64,000 bases of DNA from Adineta steineri (taxonomy: Eukaryota > Rotifera > Eurotatoria > Adinetida > Adinetidae). The translations under genes and the position numbers were made by a program. A model generated the notes under the pieces. That model saw only the letters and a program-made list of their open reading frames with translations. It did not search any database and had not been told where the DNA came from. Position 1 is the stretch's first letter. The number at the start of each line of letters is the position of its first letter. The stretch is taken from NCBI GenBank assembly GCA_905250115.1, contig CAJNOI010000261.1, forward strand, positions 34,505-98,504, in the 5' to 3' direction. Positions 15,501 through 28,000 of the stretch are shown one piece after another.

Positions 15501-16711
15501 AGTAGCTGTTTTAGCATCTTGTTTAATTGACGGTTTATTGAGAAATGATGGTGCAATACCTTCAGGTAATCTAATCAAAAGATAAATCAAATCAAATATT
15601 TAAACTTCCTTTTTTCTACATACTTGAAATCAATTCCTTCAATATTTAATTGAATATTAGCTACACCATCACCTTTCACATTTTTAGCTGTAACTTTATA
15701 TGCACCAGAATCTTTTGCAGTTAACTGAGCAATTTCAAGAAAAATTGTATGTGTATTTCCTTCAGATAAAATTCCTTGTTTATATCTTGCTCCCATCGTA
15801 ATAGGTTTGCCATCAAGTGTCCATGTAAAACTTGGTACGGGTTCAGCTGTACATCGACATTCCAAAAGTACTGATTCTTCAAACATACGTACTTGTGGTG
15901 CTTGAGTGAATGTTGGTCGACCACTACTACCTTGTTCTTGATCTAAAAATATTTTTCGTTTATAAAGAAAAATGGTCTTTTGTTGGTCTAGTACGTACTA
16001 TCAAGATTTAATTGAATATGTGCATTACTTTCACCTAATTTATTTTTTGCTGAAATTTTATATTTTCCAGCATCAGATGCATTAACATCATCAATTTCAA
16101 GACAAGCAACATAAGCATTATTTGGTAATGGATCACAATAGATTAAATAACGACCTGAATCTTGTATGGCAACATCATCACGTGACCAGAATAAATCAGG
16201 TTTAGGATCAGCTGCTATTTTACATTCAAATATTAAGCGTTTACCATCATTTTCCTGTTTTATAATTGGCTTTTGAATAAATGTTGGTGCAGTACCTTCT
16301 TCCGAACTAGAATTAGAAAATTAAAATTTTTCGAAAACAAAAAGTTTTTGTTTTTGTTAGTTCTAACCTGGCAGCTGGTGCAGCAGCAGCATCATCTTCA
16401 TTTGAAAAATTCAAGTTAACATTAGCTGTTATTTCACCAGCTTTATTATTAACGACAATTTTATATGTTCCGGCATCATTTGGACCAAGCTCAGTAATTT
16501 CAAGTGTAACATCATAATTATTTCCAGTTGCAACTTTAATTGTTTGTTTATGTTTTGTAGATGTAGTTGAAAGTTTAGCCTCATTTTGAAACCAAGTCAC
16601 ATCGGGCTTGGGTGTTCCTTGTACTTGACATTCGAGATAGAGACGGGTAGAATCATCGGGTGATTGTCGAATAGCTGGCGGCTTAGTAAATTTAGGTGCA
16701 CTAGCTGCCAT
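1..16711 (-). CDS. unc-22: Twitchin-like giant muscle protein kinase, partial (C-terminal end off the left edge)
   Basis: Giant sarcomeric protein of the twitchin/titin family; such proteins sit on thick filaments and carry a mechanically regulated Ser/Thr kinase. The start is the ATG at 16711 (MAASAPKFTKPP), which leads straight into an Ig domain. Roughly fifty exons are separated by mostly 45-70 bp introns. Order from the N-terminus: about eleven Ig domains with a charged Lys/Pro linker (13250-12800) and an Arg/Ser-rich linker (11880-11700); then about nine Ig and at least fifteen Fn3 domains (9640-760); then one Fn3 and the kinase (590-1). The Ig/Fn3 super-repeat with Fn3 directly before a C-terminal kinase fits twitchin better than vertebrate titin. 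Autoinhibitory and terminal Ig parts would lie to the left of base 1. Two long introns stand out (13262-13755 and about 13900-14425). Reading frame looks intact. Very sure of family; the exact orthologue (twitchin versus a titin-like paralogue) is inferred from domain order. Confidence 0.93.
600..9640 (-). repeat. Fn3/Ig super-repeat coding region of twitchin
   Basis: At least fifteen Fn3 modules can be counted from their W..P..DGG core (for example near 980, 2095, 2466, 3566, 3930, 4288, 5056, 5350, 6170, 6476, 6830, 7620, 8040, 8805 and 9115). Many also show the EYEFRVxAxNxxGxSEP strand. They are interleaved with Ig modules (about 1140-1830, 2610-3306, 4425-4765, 5510-5850, 6930-7290, 8100-8470, 9230-9635). 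The unit is mainly Ig-Fn3-Fn3, with a three-Fn3 run at 3360-4375 and paired Ig domains at 1140-1830 and 2610-3306. Introns usually fall at domain borders or inside the Fn3 DGG region. Confidence 0.9.
13262..13755 (-). other. Long intron of twitchin with non-coding insert-like sequence
   Basis: About 490 bp between the Lys/Pro-rich linker exon and the following Ig exon, roughly eight times the usual intron length here. It holds no credible coding sequence; a GGAATCCA motif occurs twice (around 13522 and 13562). It may be a decayed mobile insertion, but no terminal repeats were found. Confidence 0.5.
13900..14425 (-). other. Long intron of twitchin, nothing recognisable
   Basis: About 525 bp between exons of one Ig domain. 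AT-rich, with no coding potential, no clear repeat structure and no RNA gene that I can recognise. Confidence 0.5.
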
Positions 16712-19204
16712 TCGTTTTTCGTCAATCGATCGATTTTGCTAACTATTTATCTATCTTAAAAAATAAAATCAAAAAAAAAAAAGAAGAAAAGAAAAGATAT
16801 TATCCATTCCATTTGCAGTTATGTCTATGTCTATATACAGAAAAGTATCAAAGAAATAATCATAAAAAGGATTATGGAGGGTCGACGACAAGCCAAGACT
16901 CAAGAGAAAAAAAAAAGAAAGAAAAAGAACAAGACGAAGATATTCATGTACTATTGTGTGCGGTAAAAAATATGTCCATTCCTGTATATGCTATATAAAT
17001 TGCTGCTGATCGTCTAGCATTTCCAATATATCACACAGATGGAGAAAAGGAAAAGAAGAAAAATATAGTTTGTTAGTACAATCCAATACCGAGAAGCAAA
17101 ATGATGACAAAAGTTCTTTTTTTTCCTCCTTCTTTCTTCTGTACATGATATCTGTTGCATTCTGACTTATGGCTTGTTTTTCTCTTCGGTTACTTTTCTA
17201 GAAAAAGAATAGAAGAACATTGTCTATTGATGGATAATTGTAAGGCAACAGCGGTAAACAACTAAAATATATGCATGTAACGATCGGTAGGATAGTAAGA
17301 AAAAAAGGCCAAAGAAAAGAAAAGAAATGAAAGGTTCTTCTTCAATGAAGAGAACAACTATAAAAAGACAATTGACAAGATAACAACAACAACAACAACA
17401 ACAACAACTACGAGAAAGGGCCAACGCAGCATCACGCCCATTCCTAACGACAGGAAAATGAGAGACATAAGATATGAAAGCATATTGCAATCGTTCGATA
17501 TGGACAGAAAACGAGCTAAGAAGACAAGTAAATGTATTGAGATAAGCCATCCAATATGATCGACAACCACAATAGTGATAGAGTAAAAAGAATGCTAATC
17601 GTCCCTCGATATACAGAATCATAACTAAACGAATACATTAATTGTAATGATGATGATGATGATGAACACTATCGATATATGTTTTTTGTTTAATTTCAAA
17701 ATAGAGTTGTTTTTTTTGAAAATAAAGAACTTCATAATATACATACCAATTTTTTCAAATAAAAACTGTATATCTAATTCTTATTTTCAGCATGAATAAC
17801 TACATGTAATAACAAGCTTTATTCTAAAAAGGTCATTAGACTGATGTAAAAAACATCCTAATATAACAATGAAACTCCCATTTATATTTTTTTTCTTGTC
17901 ATAAATAACAAGATGTAGATCTTTTTCTCGATAAAAGCAACAAATAAAAATACACACATCATCTACTGAATGTTTTTTCGCCACACGTATTCTACAAATG
18001 GAAGAGTCTACGACTGGTGCTGATAATCTTATAAGTATATGTAGAAAGACGACTGCATAATATAACGTTGTCTTTAGCTATATAACGATGAAGACATCAT
18101 GACAATATCGGCAATGGATAGGAAATGTCAGTTTTTATCCAGAATAGAAAAAAAAAGAGAAAAGAAAACAACAAATAACAATTTCATATGTGATGAATCT
18201 ATGAATGCTATTTATATGTTGTTTATCCCGCAATTGAGACTGCTAACGTAATGATGTTGAAGAATAAAAGAAGGTTTTTGTCTAGAAGAAGAAAAAGATC
18301 AGATTTGCATGGCAATCTATTAAGACAAACAAGAACAGAAGATCATAATCGTTCTAATAAATATATATATATATACATACTATATAAAAGAAAATACTCT
18401 TAAGATCACCTACACCTACGTTTTTATAGGGCCTTTAGTATATGGAATTTTTTTTATATATTAAGAAATATTGATATTAATGTACATTGACCTTCTGGAG
18501 TTAATCTTCGAGCTTTTCTTTTTTTTTTTCTATTGTGGGTTGTTATCGTTGACAGACTACATGAATTCTATGTGCAAATGATAGTTGTACTTATTAAGTA
18601 ATCGATCACCCAAACACGAGAATGTCGTGTAAAAACAACAACAAATTTATTTCTTAACTAAACTGTATTTATACTTCGTTACATATTGTCAAGAACGTAT
18701 GACCAGATGATAGTTCTCTCTCTCGAAGAAAAATGAAATTTGTATACAGTTGAAGTATATAATATAATCGTCAATAATAATAATAGAAATGGATTATTAA
18801 CGATGAAATAATAAACAAACGAACGTATAAATTGATCATATTCATAATCTATTCACTGAATGATTAAACTTATGTAATACAAATAATGTATTTTTCTTCT
18901 AGTCACAGTAATCTCACTCTAAGTTCATTGATATTAATCTGACGTACAGATAATAATTTCTTGATTAATGACAGATTGATATTAGATGAAGAGCAGATAA
19001 TACAGTTAAGTTTTATTGAATGTTCTGAATAGAAAGATTTTCGTCTAATGACAATAGTACTATAGATTATTATTCCAAATGAATAAATATTGTTTTAAGC
19101 ATTAGATATCTTTATCATATTTAATGTATTTATAGTTCAATTTTTATTTGAAAATTTTCCTACATAGGATATATATTTATTTTTCTAAAGAAAAAAAAAT
19201 CAAA
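16712..19204. other. Intergenic region, likely twitchin 5' flank
   Basis: About 2.5 kb between the twitchin start codon and the 3' end of TMEM223. I see no protein-like reading frame. It contains purine-rich stretches (16760-16930), microsatellites and A/T runs. The twitchin promoter and any non-coding 5' exon should lie in its left part, but no specific element could be assigned. Confidence 0.6.
17382..17408 (+). repeat. (AAC)9 microsatellite
   Basis: Nine consecutive AAC triplets. A short GAT run follows near 17648-17664. Both are simple repeats in non-coding DNA. Confidence 0.95.
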
Positions 19205-20907
19205 CTAGAAACGTTTTAAAGCAATCACAGTTTCATAAATAGTTTTATTATAAAATTTTCCTTCACGATTATTGACTAAATGTGATAACCAACGATCTTT
19301 AAGACTTAATTTATGAAAAACACCAACACCTTTTAATCCTGTTTGTGCTGATACATTTTCTAATGGAACAGTAAATTTTCGTGCATTAGGCCATAATGCA
19401 TAAGTAACAACACCAATAGACGATCCATCCTTGAGTAGATAAAGGCGACGTATACATCTAGCTGGATAGATTATACAAGCACCAAATATAGCACCGCCTA
19501 AAATGACAATCGATATAAAGGAAATGTTTTTCTTATTTAGCTTTATAGTCATAAGTCAATATTCGAAAGTTTTTTTTTACACAGATTATCAAATCTTACG
19601 TTGAGTGAAAAGACTAAATACGAACAACACTTTTTATTATGTATGTTTGTTGGCAATGGTACAATATTTTCAAATATAAATAAAGTAATTCCTGTAAGTT
19701 CTTTTAAAATCAATATTGTTATAAACTAATACCAGTACTACAATTGTATCTCTTAGTAGTGATATTTGATGCTGTCAACTTACGCTAAATATTCTTGCAT
19801 GAGATACTATTAAAATCTAGCATAACTCTCAAGTACATTGTTATAAGAAAAATACAGGAAAGTAAGTACGTCAGTAATCGTTATCGATTTTACTTCTGCA
19901 AGATACTATCAAGCATTGGTAAATAAGAGTTTTTTGCTTGATTAAATTTACTATATTCACAGCGTAGAAATGATTTTGTAGTCTTATATATAAAAACAAC
20001 ATGATATATTTTGAATAGTTTTAATTCAAAGTTCATCAAACCTTATATCTAGATTAATTGAAACTACTGATGATGAATTTACTATTGAGATTCTCCTGAA
20101 ATATTAACAAATTTTGTCTATCAGTATTAATTTGATTTAGATATCTAACTTCTACTACGATTATTCTGAACAACTCCAATTTTACAATAAAATGGCATAA
20201 GCGAGAAAAGAAGTATTTTTAAATATACGTATGTTTCCTAATAATTACGAAATTTTGATTTGTTAGGGCAAGCGAAATGTTCTGAGATAGTTACCGTATC
20301 ATATATTCTTTACTTGTGAAAAACTAAGCATATCTAGATCAATCCTTACTGGAGCATAACTATATTAAGTTAAATATTTCAGTAAAAGATCGAACTCTAT
20401 TCTGTTTAAATGTATAGGGTCATTTTTTTTCAAACGTAGAACTGCTATAGATCCATGTCAATCACTATCGTAATTCAAGGAATGTTTAATCTGATATTGA
20501 AATCATTTTTTTGTCTTCTAGAGAAACTTACTAAGTAATACAATAATAGCATTCGTTGTGTATCGAAATTTCTTTGTAGGTACAATCGTTGCTGCACGAT
20601 CAAGTAATGTTGATTCTGATGTTAAATTTTCTTGTTTAGCAGTAACTGTACCAAACAAATAAAAACTCCAATAAGCAATTAGATCAAATGCAATAAATTG
20701 AATAAAACCAAGAACACCTAATACTGGTAAAATTCGATCTTTATATTCAAAAACAAGTACGTTATTCGAAAGAGATTTTTGAATATTTGAAAAAGCTGAA
20801 GTTGTTGTCGATGTTGTTGTTGTTTCATTCCTAATTATCGGTTTTACTAGATTATTATATCCCATACGACGCCATGTCGGACAAAGTAGACAACGAAGTA
20901 AAATCAT
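19205..20907 (-). CDS. TMEM223: TMEM223-like mitochondrial inner membrane protein
   Basis: Two exons (20907-20532 and 19497-19205) join in frame across donor GTAAGT and acceptor TTTTAG to give 222 residues, close to the family length. The family is a small mitochondrial inner-membrane protein linked to cytochrome c oxidase biogenesis. The N-terminus is Arg-containing and low in acidic residues (MILLRCLLCPTWRR), compatible with a mitochondrial targeting sequence. The motif VFEYKDRILPVLGVLGFIQF precedes the first membrane segment; a second membrane segment spans the splice junction. The C-terminal block with KFTVPLENVS and GKFYNKTIYETV matches the conserved TMEM223 tail. The 1034 bp intron is unusually long for this window. 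Identification rests on remembered family motifs. Confidence 0.85.
19498..20531 (-). other. Single long intron of TMEM223
   Basis: 1034 bp, AT-rich, with no reading frame of note and no repeat arms that I could see. The boundaries are fixed by GT-AG signals and by continuity of the TMEM223 protein. Confidence 0.75.
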
Positions 20908-21256
20908 TCTTATGTCTACAAGTTAAAATATTCGAATTATTTTATTTAGTTATTTATTTATTTATTTTTTCAAACAACAATATACACAATATAAATTTAA
21001 TATTATGTCTCAAATACAAGCATAAATAACGCATAGCTATCTACCAGTTCAACTGGTAGACAACTAAATAAAATAATTAATCATTTGTTTTTTGTTTTGA
21101 CGTTAAATGCAAGCTGGCATATATATATATATCTGAATGATCTCATTCATTAAGAACTAAACATACAGAAAAAGAAAAAGCACATACAAACAGTAAAAGA
21201 TTATTAAAGATGACTAGAATAATTAATAGAAAAACAAAAAAAAATTCTTTCCTTCA
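20908..21256. other. Intergenic spacer between FEZ 3' end and TMEM223 5' end
   Basis: About 350 bp, AT-rich. It should hold the TMEM223 promoter and the FEZ 3' UTR. A short perfect inverted repeat near 21044-21060 (taccagttcaactggta) could form a hairpin; no function can be assigned. Confidence 0.5.
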
Positions 21257-23308
21257 TTAACAAGGACATAAAACTTTAAGAATATAATTTGTTAATAATT
21301 CCGGTACTTGAGGACTATCTTCATTAATTGCTTGAAGAACTAAAATATAACAAAAATAAAAATAATTTATATTATATTGATTTAACTAACTTTTATTTAA
21401 ATTTTGTAAATGTTCAACAGATAAATATGATGGATGTTTAGGATCAAATGGAATAACTGTTGTTAAATACTAAAATAAAATAAATTTTATAGTAAAACTA
21501 TTATTAGTTATTAGTTGTCAAGGATTATATTTCAATGAAAAGACAATCTTATTATAGATCATTATTTATATCATATTGATAGGAAAAGAATAAGAAGAAG
21601 AAGAAGAGCTTTTAGGGGAAGATGTTTTCATCAATTCTATTACTTAGCATATCTTGTTACAGTCAAAGTCTGACATATGTTGTTTATATGACTGTCATGG
21701 TAGCCATTTCGTATAGTTGATGTATATATTAAGAGACAGTATTATGATTTAATGCAAATATGTTTTTTCTAACATCTTGTTAGCAGACTAGAGCAAATGA
21801 AGATTAAAGAAGGAAACTCGTCTGATCTTATTCAATTTTAGTCTTTTTATTATTTCCGATGAGAAAGAATTGTTAGATAATTAAAACATTCTTTTCAATC
21901 AATATGACCTCTTTTTTTTCCCCCCTACATTCTAACCATTCTAATCTAATTAACAACAAAGCTAGACAGTCATAGTCTAGAATAGGAAAGAAAAAGTTTG
22001 CTTAGCAGTCCATCTCGATGATAATAATAAATATTCATAGAACACACATCCACACTTCATTTGTCGCTAGAGAAGAAGAAGAATTCCCTATACACATAGC
22101 GAGACTAATAACATATTGCTCTCATACGCTCATATTAATCGTATCTTTCAGTGCAATAATATATTAATGTTTTCCGATGATAAGAAGAAAAAAAATAAAA
22201 TAAAAATTTACAGTTCCCGGTTCGATATAATTGCTATTCCCAAATAGAGAACGACGTTTTTGACGCTTTTCATTTTGATAATGTCGACGTTTGTTCTAAG
22301 AAAAAATAGTTTTTTGCATATTAAATAAATATAATTTTCGATTATCTTACTTGAATACTAAGTACAAGTGAAATAAATGTATTTTTACTTTCTTTTTCAT
22401 CTTCAAGATCATCTCGTAAAGCTAATTCTTGTACAAGTATACTTGATAAATCTTTAATAGATGTATTTAATTCTTCATATAATTCATTTAAATTATAAAT
22501 TGATTGATTTTTTAATTGAAATTCATTATTATTATTTATACGTGATGTATGTAAATCAAGTATATCATCACAATAACCTGAATCGGGTGTCATATCTTGT
22601 AACATAAAATCAATTTCACTAATTACTTGTTCAGCTGTAAGAAAAGGTTCATGAAGAAAATTATTTGATGAAACAATAACTGAGTGCATATCTAATTGTT
22701 CACGTAATTCTTCTTCTTCATCTTCATTCAAATCATCAATTGATTGAATTTCATCTTGAGAAGAAATTTTTTCACAAATACTATTCATCGCTATTTGACA
22801 ATTTTGAGATATATGAGGTAATTTTAAATCATTACGTAAAGATGTACGAAGATTTTCAATTAATTCTGACCAAGTACTAATTATAGAGCAAAAAAAAATA
22901 AATCATATGAAATATACTAAAATGAAATTAACAAACTTTGATGTAGTGATAAGATCGGTTTTTGATTTATTCATAGATTCATCTTCTTCTTCTTCGGATA
23001 TATTTAATTGTTGTTCTGGAAAACAAGCATGGATTGTATTATCAAATGATTTAACAAGATCTTCGAGTGAAAGTGCTTTGAATGAATGTCCTGTTAAAAG
23101 AAGATAAAAATATTCGAAAAAGATCTTTTTTTGTCTTCTACTCACCAATAGTTGGTTCAGTGGGAGTATTTGAAGATGTTGTTTGATCATCCATCATATC
23201 TCCGTCGTCGTCGTCAAAATCATCAATATTATTTGAATGAGAAAATTTCACTAGAGGTGCACATGGATTATCATATGAAACTTGTTTTTCTGTTATTCCA
23301 ATCGACAT
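21257..23308 (-). CDS. FEZ: FEZ/UNC-76 family kinesin-1 adaptor
   Basis: Six exons (23308-23146, 23090-22937, 22876-22351, 22295-22212, 21469-21391, 21339-21257) give 362 residues with all GT-AG junctions in phase, close to human FEZ1 (about 390). FEZ proteins link kinesin-1 heavy chain to cargo in axonal transport. Conserved blocks in order: LSLEDLVKSFDNTIHACF; an acidic run; HEPFLTAEQVISEIDFMLQ; a coiled-coil-like LVQELALRDDLEDEKESKNTF; a basic KRRHYQNEKRQKRR; and the C-terminal LTTVIPFDP and LTNYILKVLCPC. The last matches the FEZ C-terminus ending in LCP plus one or two residues. Intron 4 (21470-22211) is 742 bp; the others are short. The neighbouring chitinase-like gene starts 342 bp away on the opposite strand. 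Confidence 0.92.
21470..22211 (-). other. Long intron 4 of FEZ
   Basis: 742 bp between the basic-segment exon and the exon starting YLTTVIPF. No coding sequence, tandem repeat or mobile-element ends were recognised. Confidence 0.6.
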
Positions 23309-23650
23309 ATTCCAAAAGAAGATGTAGAATGGAATAAGGCGGATTAATTTAGCTTAGTTTTGTTTGTTTTCTATTACATTGATAATGTGCATTCTATCTA
23401 TATATCTATTCTTCATTCATTTCTTTTTCATCATTATTTTATAACCAATTATTATAAAGAATTTATTTTTATAGTATTATTTAAAAGATTATATGTAATT
23501 CATAAAATCTTCTTGAGAATTTCTAGAAAATTTATTTGAGAAATATAAATTAGAGGACCAATGACTATTATTATGGCAGACAAATCACCAATCAAATGAG
23601 CTATATGTTGCTACGGATGAGTCATCGATCATTTGATTTTATACAGACAC
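23309..23650. promoter_or_regulatory. Divergent 5' flanks of FEZ and the GH18 gene
   Basis: The two start codons point away from each other across 342 bp, so this AT-rich spacer should contain both promoters. No specific binding site can be named from sequence alone. Confidence 0.5.
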
Positions 23651-24898
23651 ATGGAAAAATTGATATGTTTTATTTTTCTGCTATTTCCCATTGTTCAGTC
23701 GTATCTAGTTGGGTGTTATTATGATTATAATCAACCATTAGTCTTACCTGAACAATTACCTACTGGTATATGTACACATGTTTTACTTATTGGTGCAATT
23801 TTCGTTAGGAATCTTGAACTAAGTGTTATTGAGCATCCTTACAATGGTTTTATTGCTCTTGAAAGTATGCGAGATTATCGTACACGTGATGGAAATAAAT
23901 TAAAATTGATTCCATCAATTCTTGGTGATGATGCTGAATGGAAATCAGCTTTAAAAGATTCTGATTCACAAATGACATTCATTTCATCGCTTATTAATTT
24001 TGCTAAAATTCAAGTAATTTATAAATTTTTATTATTTCTAATTCATATTTTTTTCAATTCAATAGAATCTTGATGGGTTTGATTTTGATTGGGAATATCC
24101 ATGTGGTGAATATAAATCAATTTATACTAGTTTTATTGAAAAACTTCGTATAGCTGTTGATGAAGTATTTCATAATGAATTTCTTTTAACTACAGCTGTT
24201 GGAGCAGGTAAAAATACTATTGATAATTGTTATGAAATTGAAAAATTAAGTCAAGTACTTGATCTTATTCATCTAATGACTTATGATTATCATAGTAAGT
24301 TATCATTTAAATTAAAATAGACAAATTCATTCTCATGTATTTCTTTAAGGTATTTATGATAAACAAACTGGTTATAGTTCACCAATTTACCCGAAAAATG
24401 TTGAAGTAGGCGATGCTCGATATTATAATACAGAATGGAGTGCTGCTTATCTTGTTGAACAAGGTGTACCACGAAATAAAATTCTTATAGGACTCGAAGG
24501 ACTTGGTCATACATTTCAATTGAATAATAGTAATATTCATGATTTCGCAGCACCTGTTATTGGTCCTGGTTATGGTGGTGGATGGATGACATTTATTGAA
24601 TTTTGTTTACTTGTTAGAACTGCTGGATCACATTGGGATGATGAAGCAAAAGTTAATTATACATATTATAAAGATCAATGGACGAATGTTGGTGATGTAC
24701 GAGCAGCAGAAGAAAAAGCTTTGTTTATTAAAGCAAATGGTTATGGAGGTGCATTTACTTTTGTAAGTTGAAGAAAAAAAATTATTCGAAAATAAAGAAT
24801 TTTATATTTAGGGTCTTCATCTTGATGATTCAGCAGATATTTGTCAATACGGAGAAACATTTCCAATTCATCGTACAATTGCACGATATTTACAATAA
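23651..24898 (+). CDS. Secreted GH18 chitinase-like protein
   Basis: Four exons (23651-24013, 24066-24294, 24350-24762, 24812-24898) join in phase to 363 residues. The first ATG gives a hydrophobic signal peptide (MEKLICFIFLLFPIVQS). The GH18 barrel is clear: the strand-4 catalytic motif reads DGFDFDWEYP with the acid/base Glu in place; the strand-6 region reads LMTYDYHS; the strand-8 region reads GGAFTFGLHLDD, where most active chitinases have a Trp and this protein has Phe. Active chitinases cut beta-1,4-GlcNAc polymers; the Phe could alter sugar stacking, which is inference. No chitin-binding module follows. Role (food digestion, defence or cuticle) cannot be told from sequence. Confidence 0.88.
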
Positions 24899-25025
24899 CT
24901 GTGATATATTATGTAAAATTTTTTGTTTTTGTGATAAATATAATAATAAAACTATGATTGTGATAGAAATGTACAAGATAAAATATTTTAGTTGTATTCT
25001 TTTCTTATATCTTAGTAGATCAATT

Positions 25026-28000
25026 ATGTCATCAAGATTTGGTTATATATGCATTTTATTTTATTTTTTAACTTTATACATAATTATAACTGATAGTCGA
25101 TCAATTAATGAACAAGATTCTATTGATAATCATGAAGTTGCTCTAACAATTGCCAATTATCAGCATCGTTTTGAACATTCAATAAATTTAAAACAACTTC
25201 ATTGGACACTTAAACATCGATATAATAAAGCTTATTGTGAATTTTGTGATTTAGTTGTACCTGTGGTAGAATATTTTTGATTTAGTTTAAATTTATTCTT
25301 CAAAATTTCATCTATTTTCATTAGATTCGTTTACTTATTGAAGCAAATCAAACTGCTCATATTGAAAATATTGTTATGGGATTTTGTCGAGAATTTAAAT
25401 TAATTGATCTTGATGTTTGTATTGGTGCTGTACATGAATATCGAGTAAAGAAAAGTTCTTAACAAAAAAAAATATATATTTATTTTAAATAGGATGCTGT
25501 CATTGCAGTTATATCTTTATCGAGTTATAGTAATAAACAACTTTGTCAATTAGTATTTAAATGCTATAAACAAATTGATTATCCAATTATAACATGGAAT
25601 GTTACATTTCCTGATAAACCAAAACCATTACCACAACCTCCGCAACCACCACAAGTAAATTACCAATAGGCATTATATCGTTTAGCAATAAGTTTAATAA
25701 CATTATGTTCACTATCGAGTAATTTAGTTGTATGTGATACATAACGCCATGTATAAGTTAGTTTTTCATTTGATGATGGATCAGGAAAAAGTTGATTAAG
25801 ATCGATATGTTGATTTGATGATATATTTTTATTGATATTTGTTTGGACATAACAACAAATAGATGTTTCAAGCCATGCATTATCTGTATTTTTTGAATCA
25901 TCTATTTGTAAAAGAATTCTTATCGAAATAATATTAATCTTTTATTTTACCAATATAAGCAGTACTAACAAATGTTAAATGATCAATAATTTCATTGATT
26001 TTTTCATCATGAATATTATCAAAATTATTCCATGTTTGATATATATTATTAAGAAATGTTGCAAGCGTTTTACTAATGGCATTCATATTAGTACCTGTTG
26101 TCGATGTAGATGGTAGATGATCATAATAATTATCGTCTGATGTTTTCATAATATATTTAAATACTTCTTTTCCGGATTTTATTTCATTCGTACCACACAT
26201 TATGACAAGATGAGTTAGATAATTTACTGCCCATCGATTTAATAGTCCTCGTCCACGTAAACCTGTTCGACCAAGAGGATTTAATGGATAACCTTTATTA
26301 TCAATTCTATAAGAACCAACTGGACTGGCTGTACGTCGATCAACATTATATTTTGTATCAAAAGTATTCCACATAAAATTTGATAATAATTTTTCGGGAT
26401 CTGTATCATTAGTATTAACAAGTAGTGATGAATGTGTATAATATGGTGGATTATAACTTTAAAAACAATGTGAAAATTTAACAAATTTTTTTACCTAACA
26501 ATTAGAGTTTGTTGTTTTAGAACTCCGAAGAAAGAGCTAGCGAACTTCTCAAAAAAGCGACACACCCTTTTTAGAATAATTAAAAACGAATAATATTACT
26601 CTGGTAGATTCACAGTCCATGGAACTTGATCATCATTTATTTGTTGACGTGAAATAGATGTTCCTGGATAAACTCCTTTTCGACAAAATATATGAATAGG
26701 TAGAAGAGTTTGTTCAATCGATGAATGATTCTTTAGAATTTTATTCTAATGACATAACAAAGAGAGAGAGAAGATTGAAATATTAAATTATTGAATAGTA
26801 CTTGTTGTTGATGACGATGTTGTCCACATGTATTAGCAATAATAGTTTGATATGCAGATAGAAATTTTTCATTATCAAAAAGAAATTTTTCATCTAATGT
26901 TAATTTTGGTTGCCAATGTTTAATTCTTTTCTTTTTTGGTTTTAAATTTAATAATTGTTTACATAGATCAATCTGATCTTTTTTTCTATGATTCATTTAA
27001 TGTTATAGCATAATAGATTAACATAGAAAACATGAAATTAAAGAAAAAAAAACAACAATATTGATACTATTAAGCGCTTTATATATTTTATTTTAGCCTG
27101 GATCACCTATATTTACTGTTTTGCATTTATCTGATATTCATGTTGATTTTTCTTATACACCTGGATCACAAGTTGATTGTTTACAACCATTATGTTGTCG
27201 AAATGGTCAACCAGGTATGTATCTCGATGATAGTATAAACTTTTGCAATGATTATCTGCCTATTTAGCTCCAGGACAACCAGGTGCTGGATTTTGGTAAG
27301 AACATTTTTCTTTAATATTATCAAATATTTTATTAATTTAGGGGTGATTTACATAATTGTGATATTCCTTATTGGACAGCAGAAGTTATACTTCAATATG
27401 CTTCAGAATTAGAAAAAGTATTAATAAACACAAAAAAAATAATAATACAAATTTTCTTGATTTAGGTAGATTTTGTTTATTACACTGGTGATATACCATC
27501 ACATAATATTTGGAATCAATCTCGAGAAGAACAACTCTATTCATTAAATACAATCAATCAATTATTAGCTAGAACTTTTCCTAACACAACATTCTATTCA
27601 GCTGTTGGTAATCATGAAGCAGGTAAGAGATTATTTATGAGATAAATATATGAATTTAAAAGTTTTTGAATTACATAGCTCCGTGCAATCTTTTTCCTAC
27701 GCCTAATGTTCGTTCAGATAATATAACATGGTTATATCAAGCATTAGCTGATAGTTGGATTGAACTTGGTTTACCAGTTGATACACATGAAAGTATCGAA
27801 CGTGGAGGTTTTTATACAACAACAATACAACCAGGATTACGATTAATTTCATTAAATATGAATTATTGTTCTTCGGAAAATTTTTGGTTATTTATTAATT
27901 CAACTGATCCGTTAAATCAACTTCAATGGGTATAATTTATATAGATTAAAAATGAATCGAACAAGATAATTGTTTTTTGTTATTGTAGATGATTGAATGG

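Larger units (their letters stand above)
9690..16711 (-). repeat. N-terminal Ig-domain region of twitchin with charged linkers
   Basis: Ig modules lie at about 16711-16368, 16310-16000, 15940-15625, 15570-15205, 15140-14735, 14640-13760, 12760-12390, 11450-11075, 11010-10500, 10420-10075 and 10015-9690. Most carry the W and the D(S/A)G.Y.C-type signature, although several replace Cys as is common in invertebrate I-set domains. Linkers at 13260-12790 (Lys, Pro and repeated VSQSK) and 11880-11700 (RRSS, RRPSL and similar basic Ser motifs) look like flexible, possibly phosphorylated segments; that role is inference. Confidence 0.85.

Noticed and set aside
17224-17622. 132-residue minus-strand frame with Val/Cys runs
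   Set aside because: It comes from the AAC microsatellite read in antisense; low complexity and no family features.
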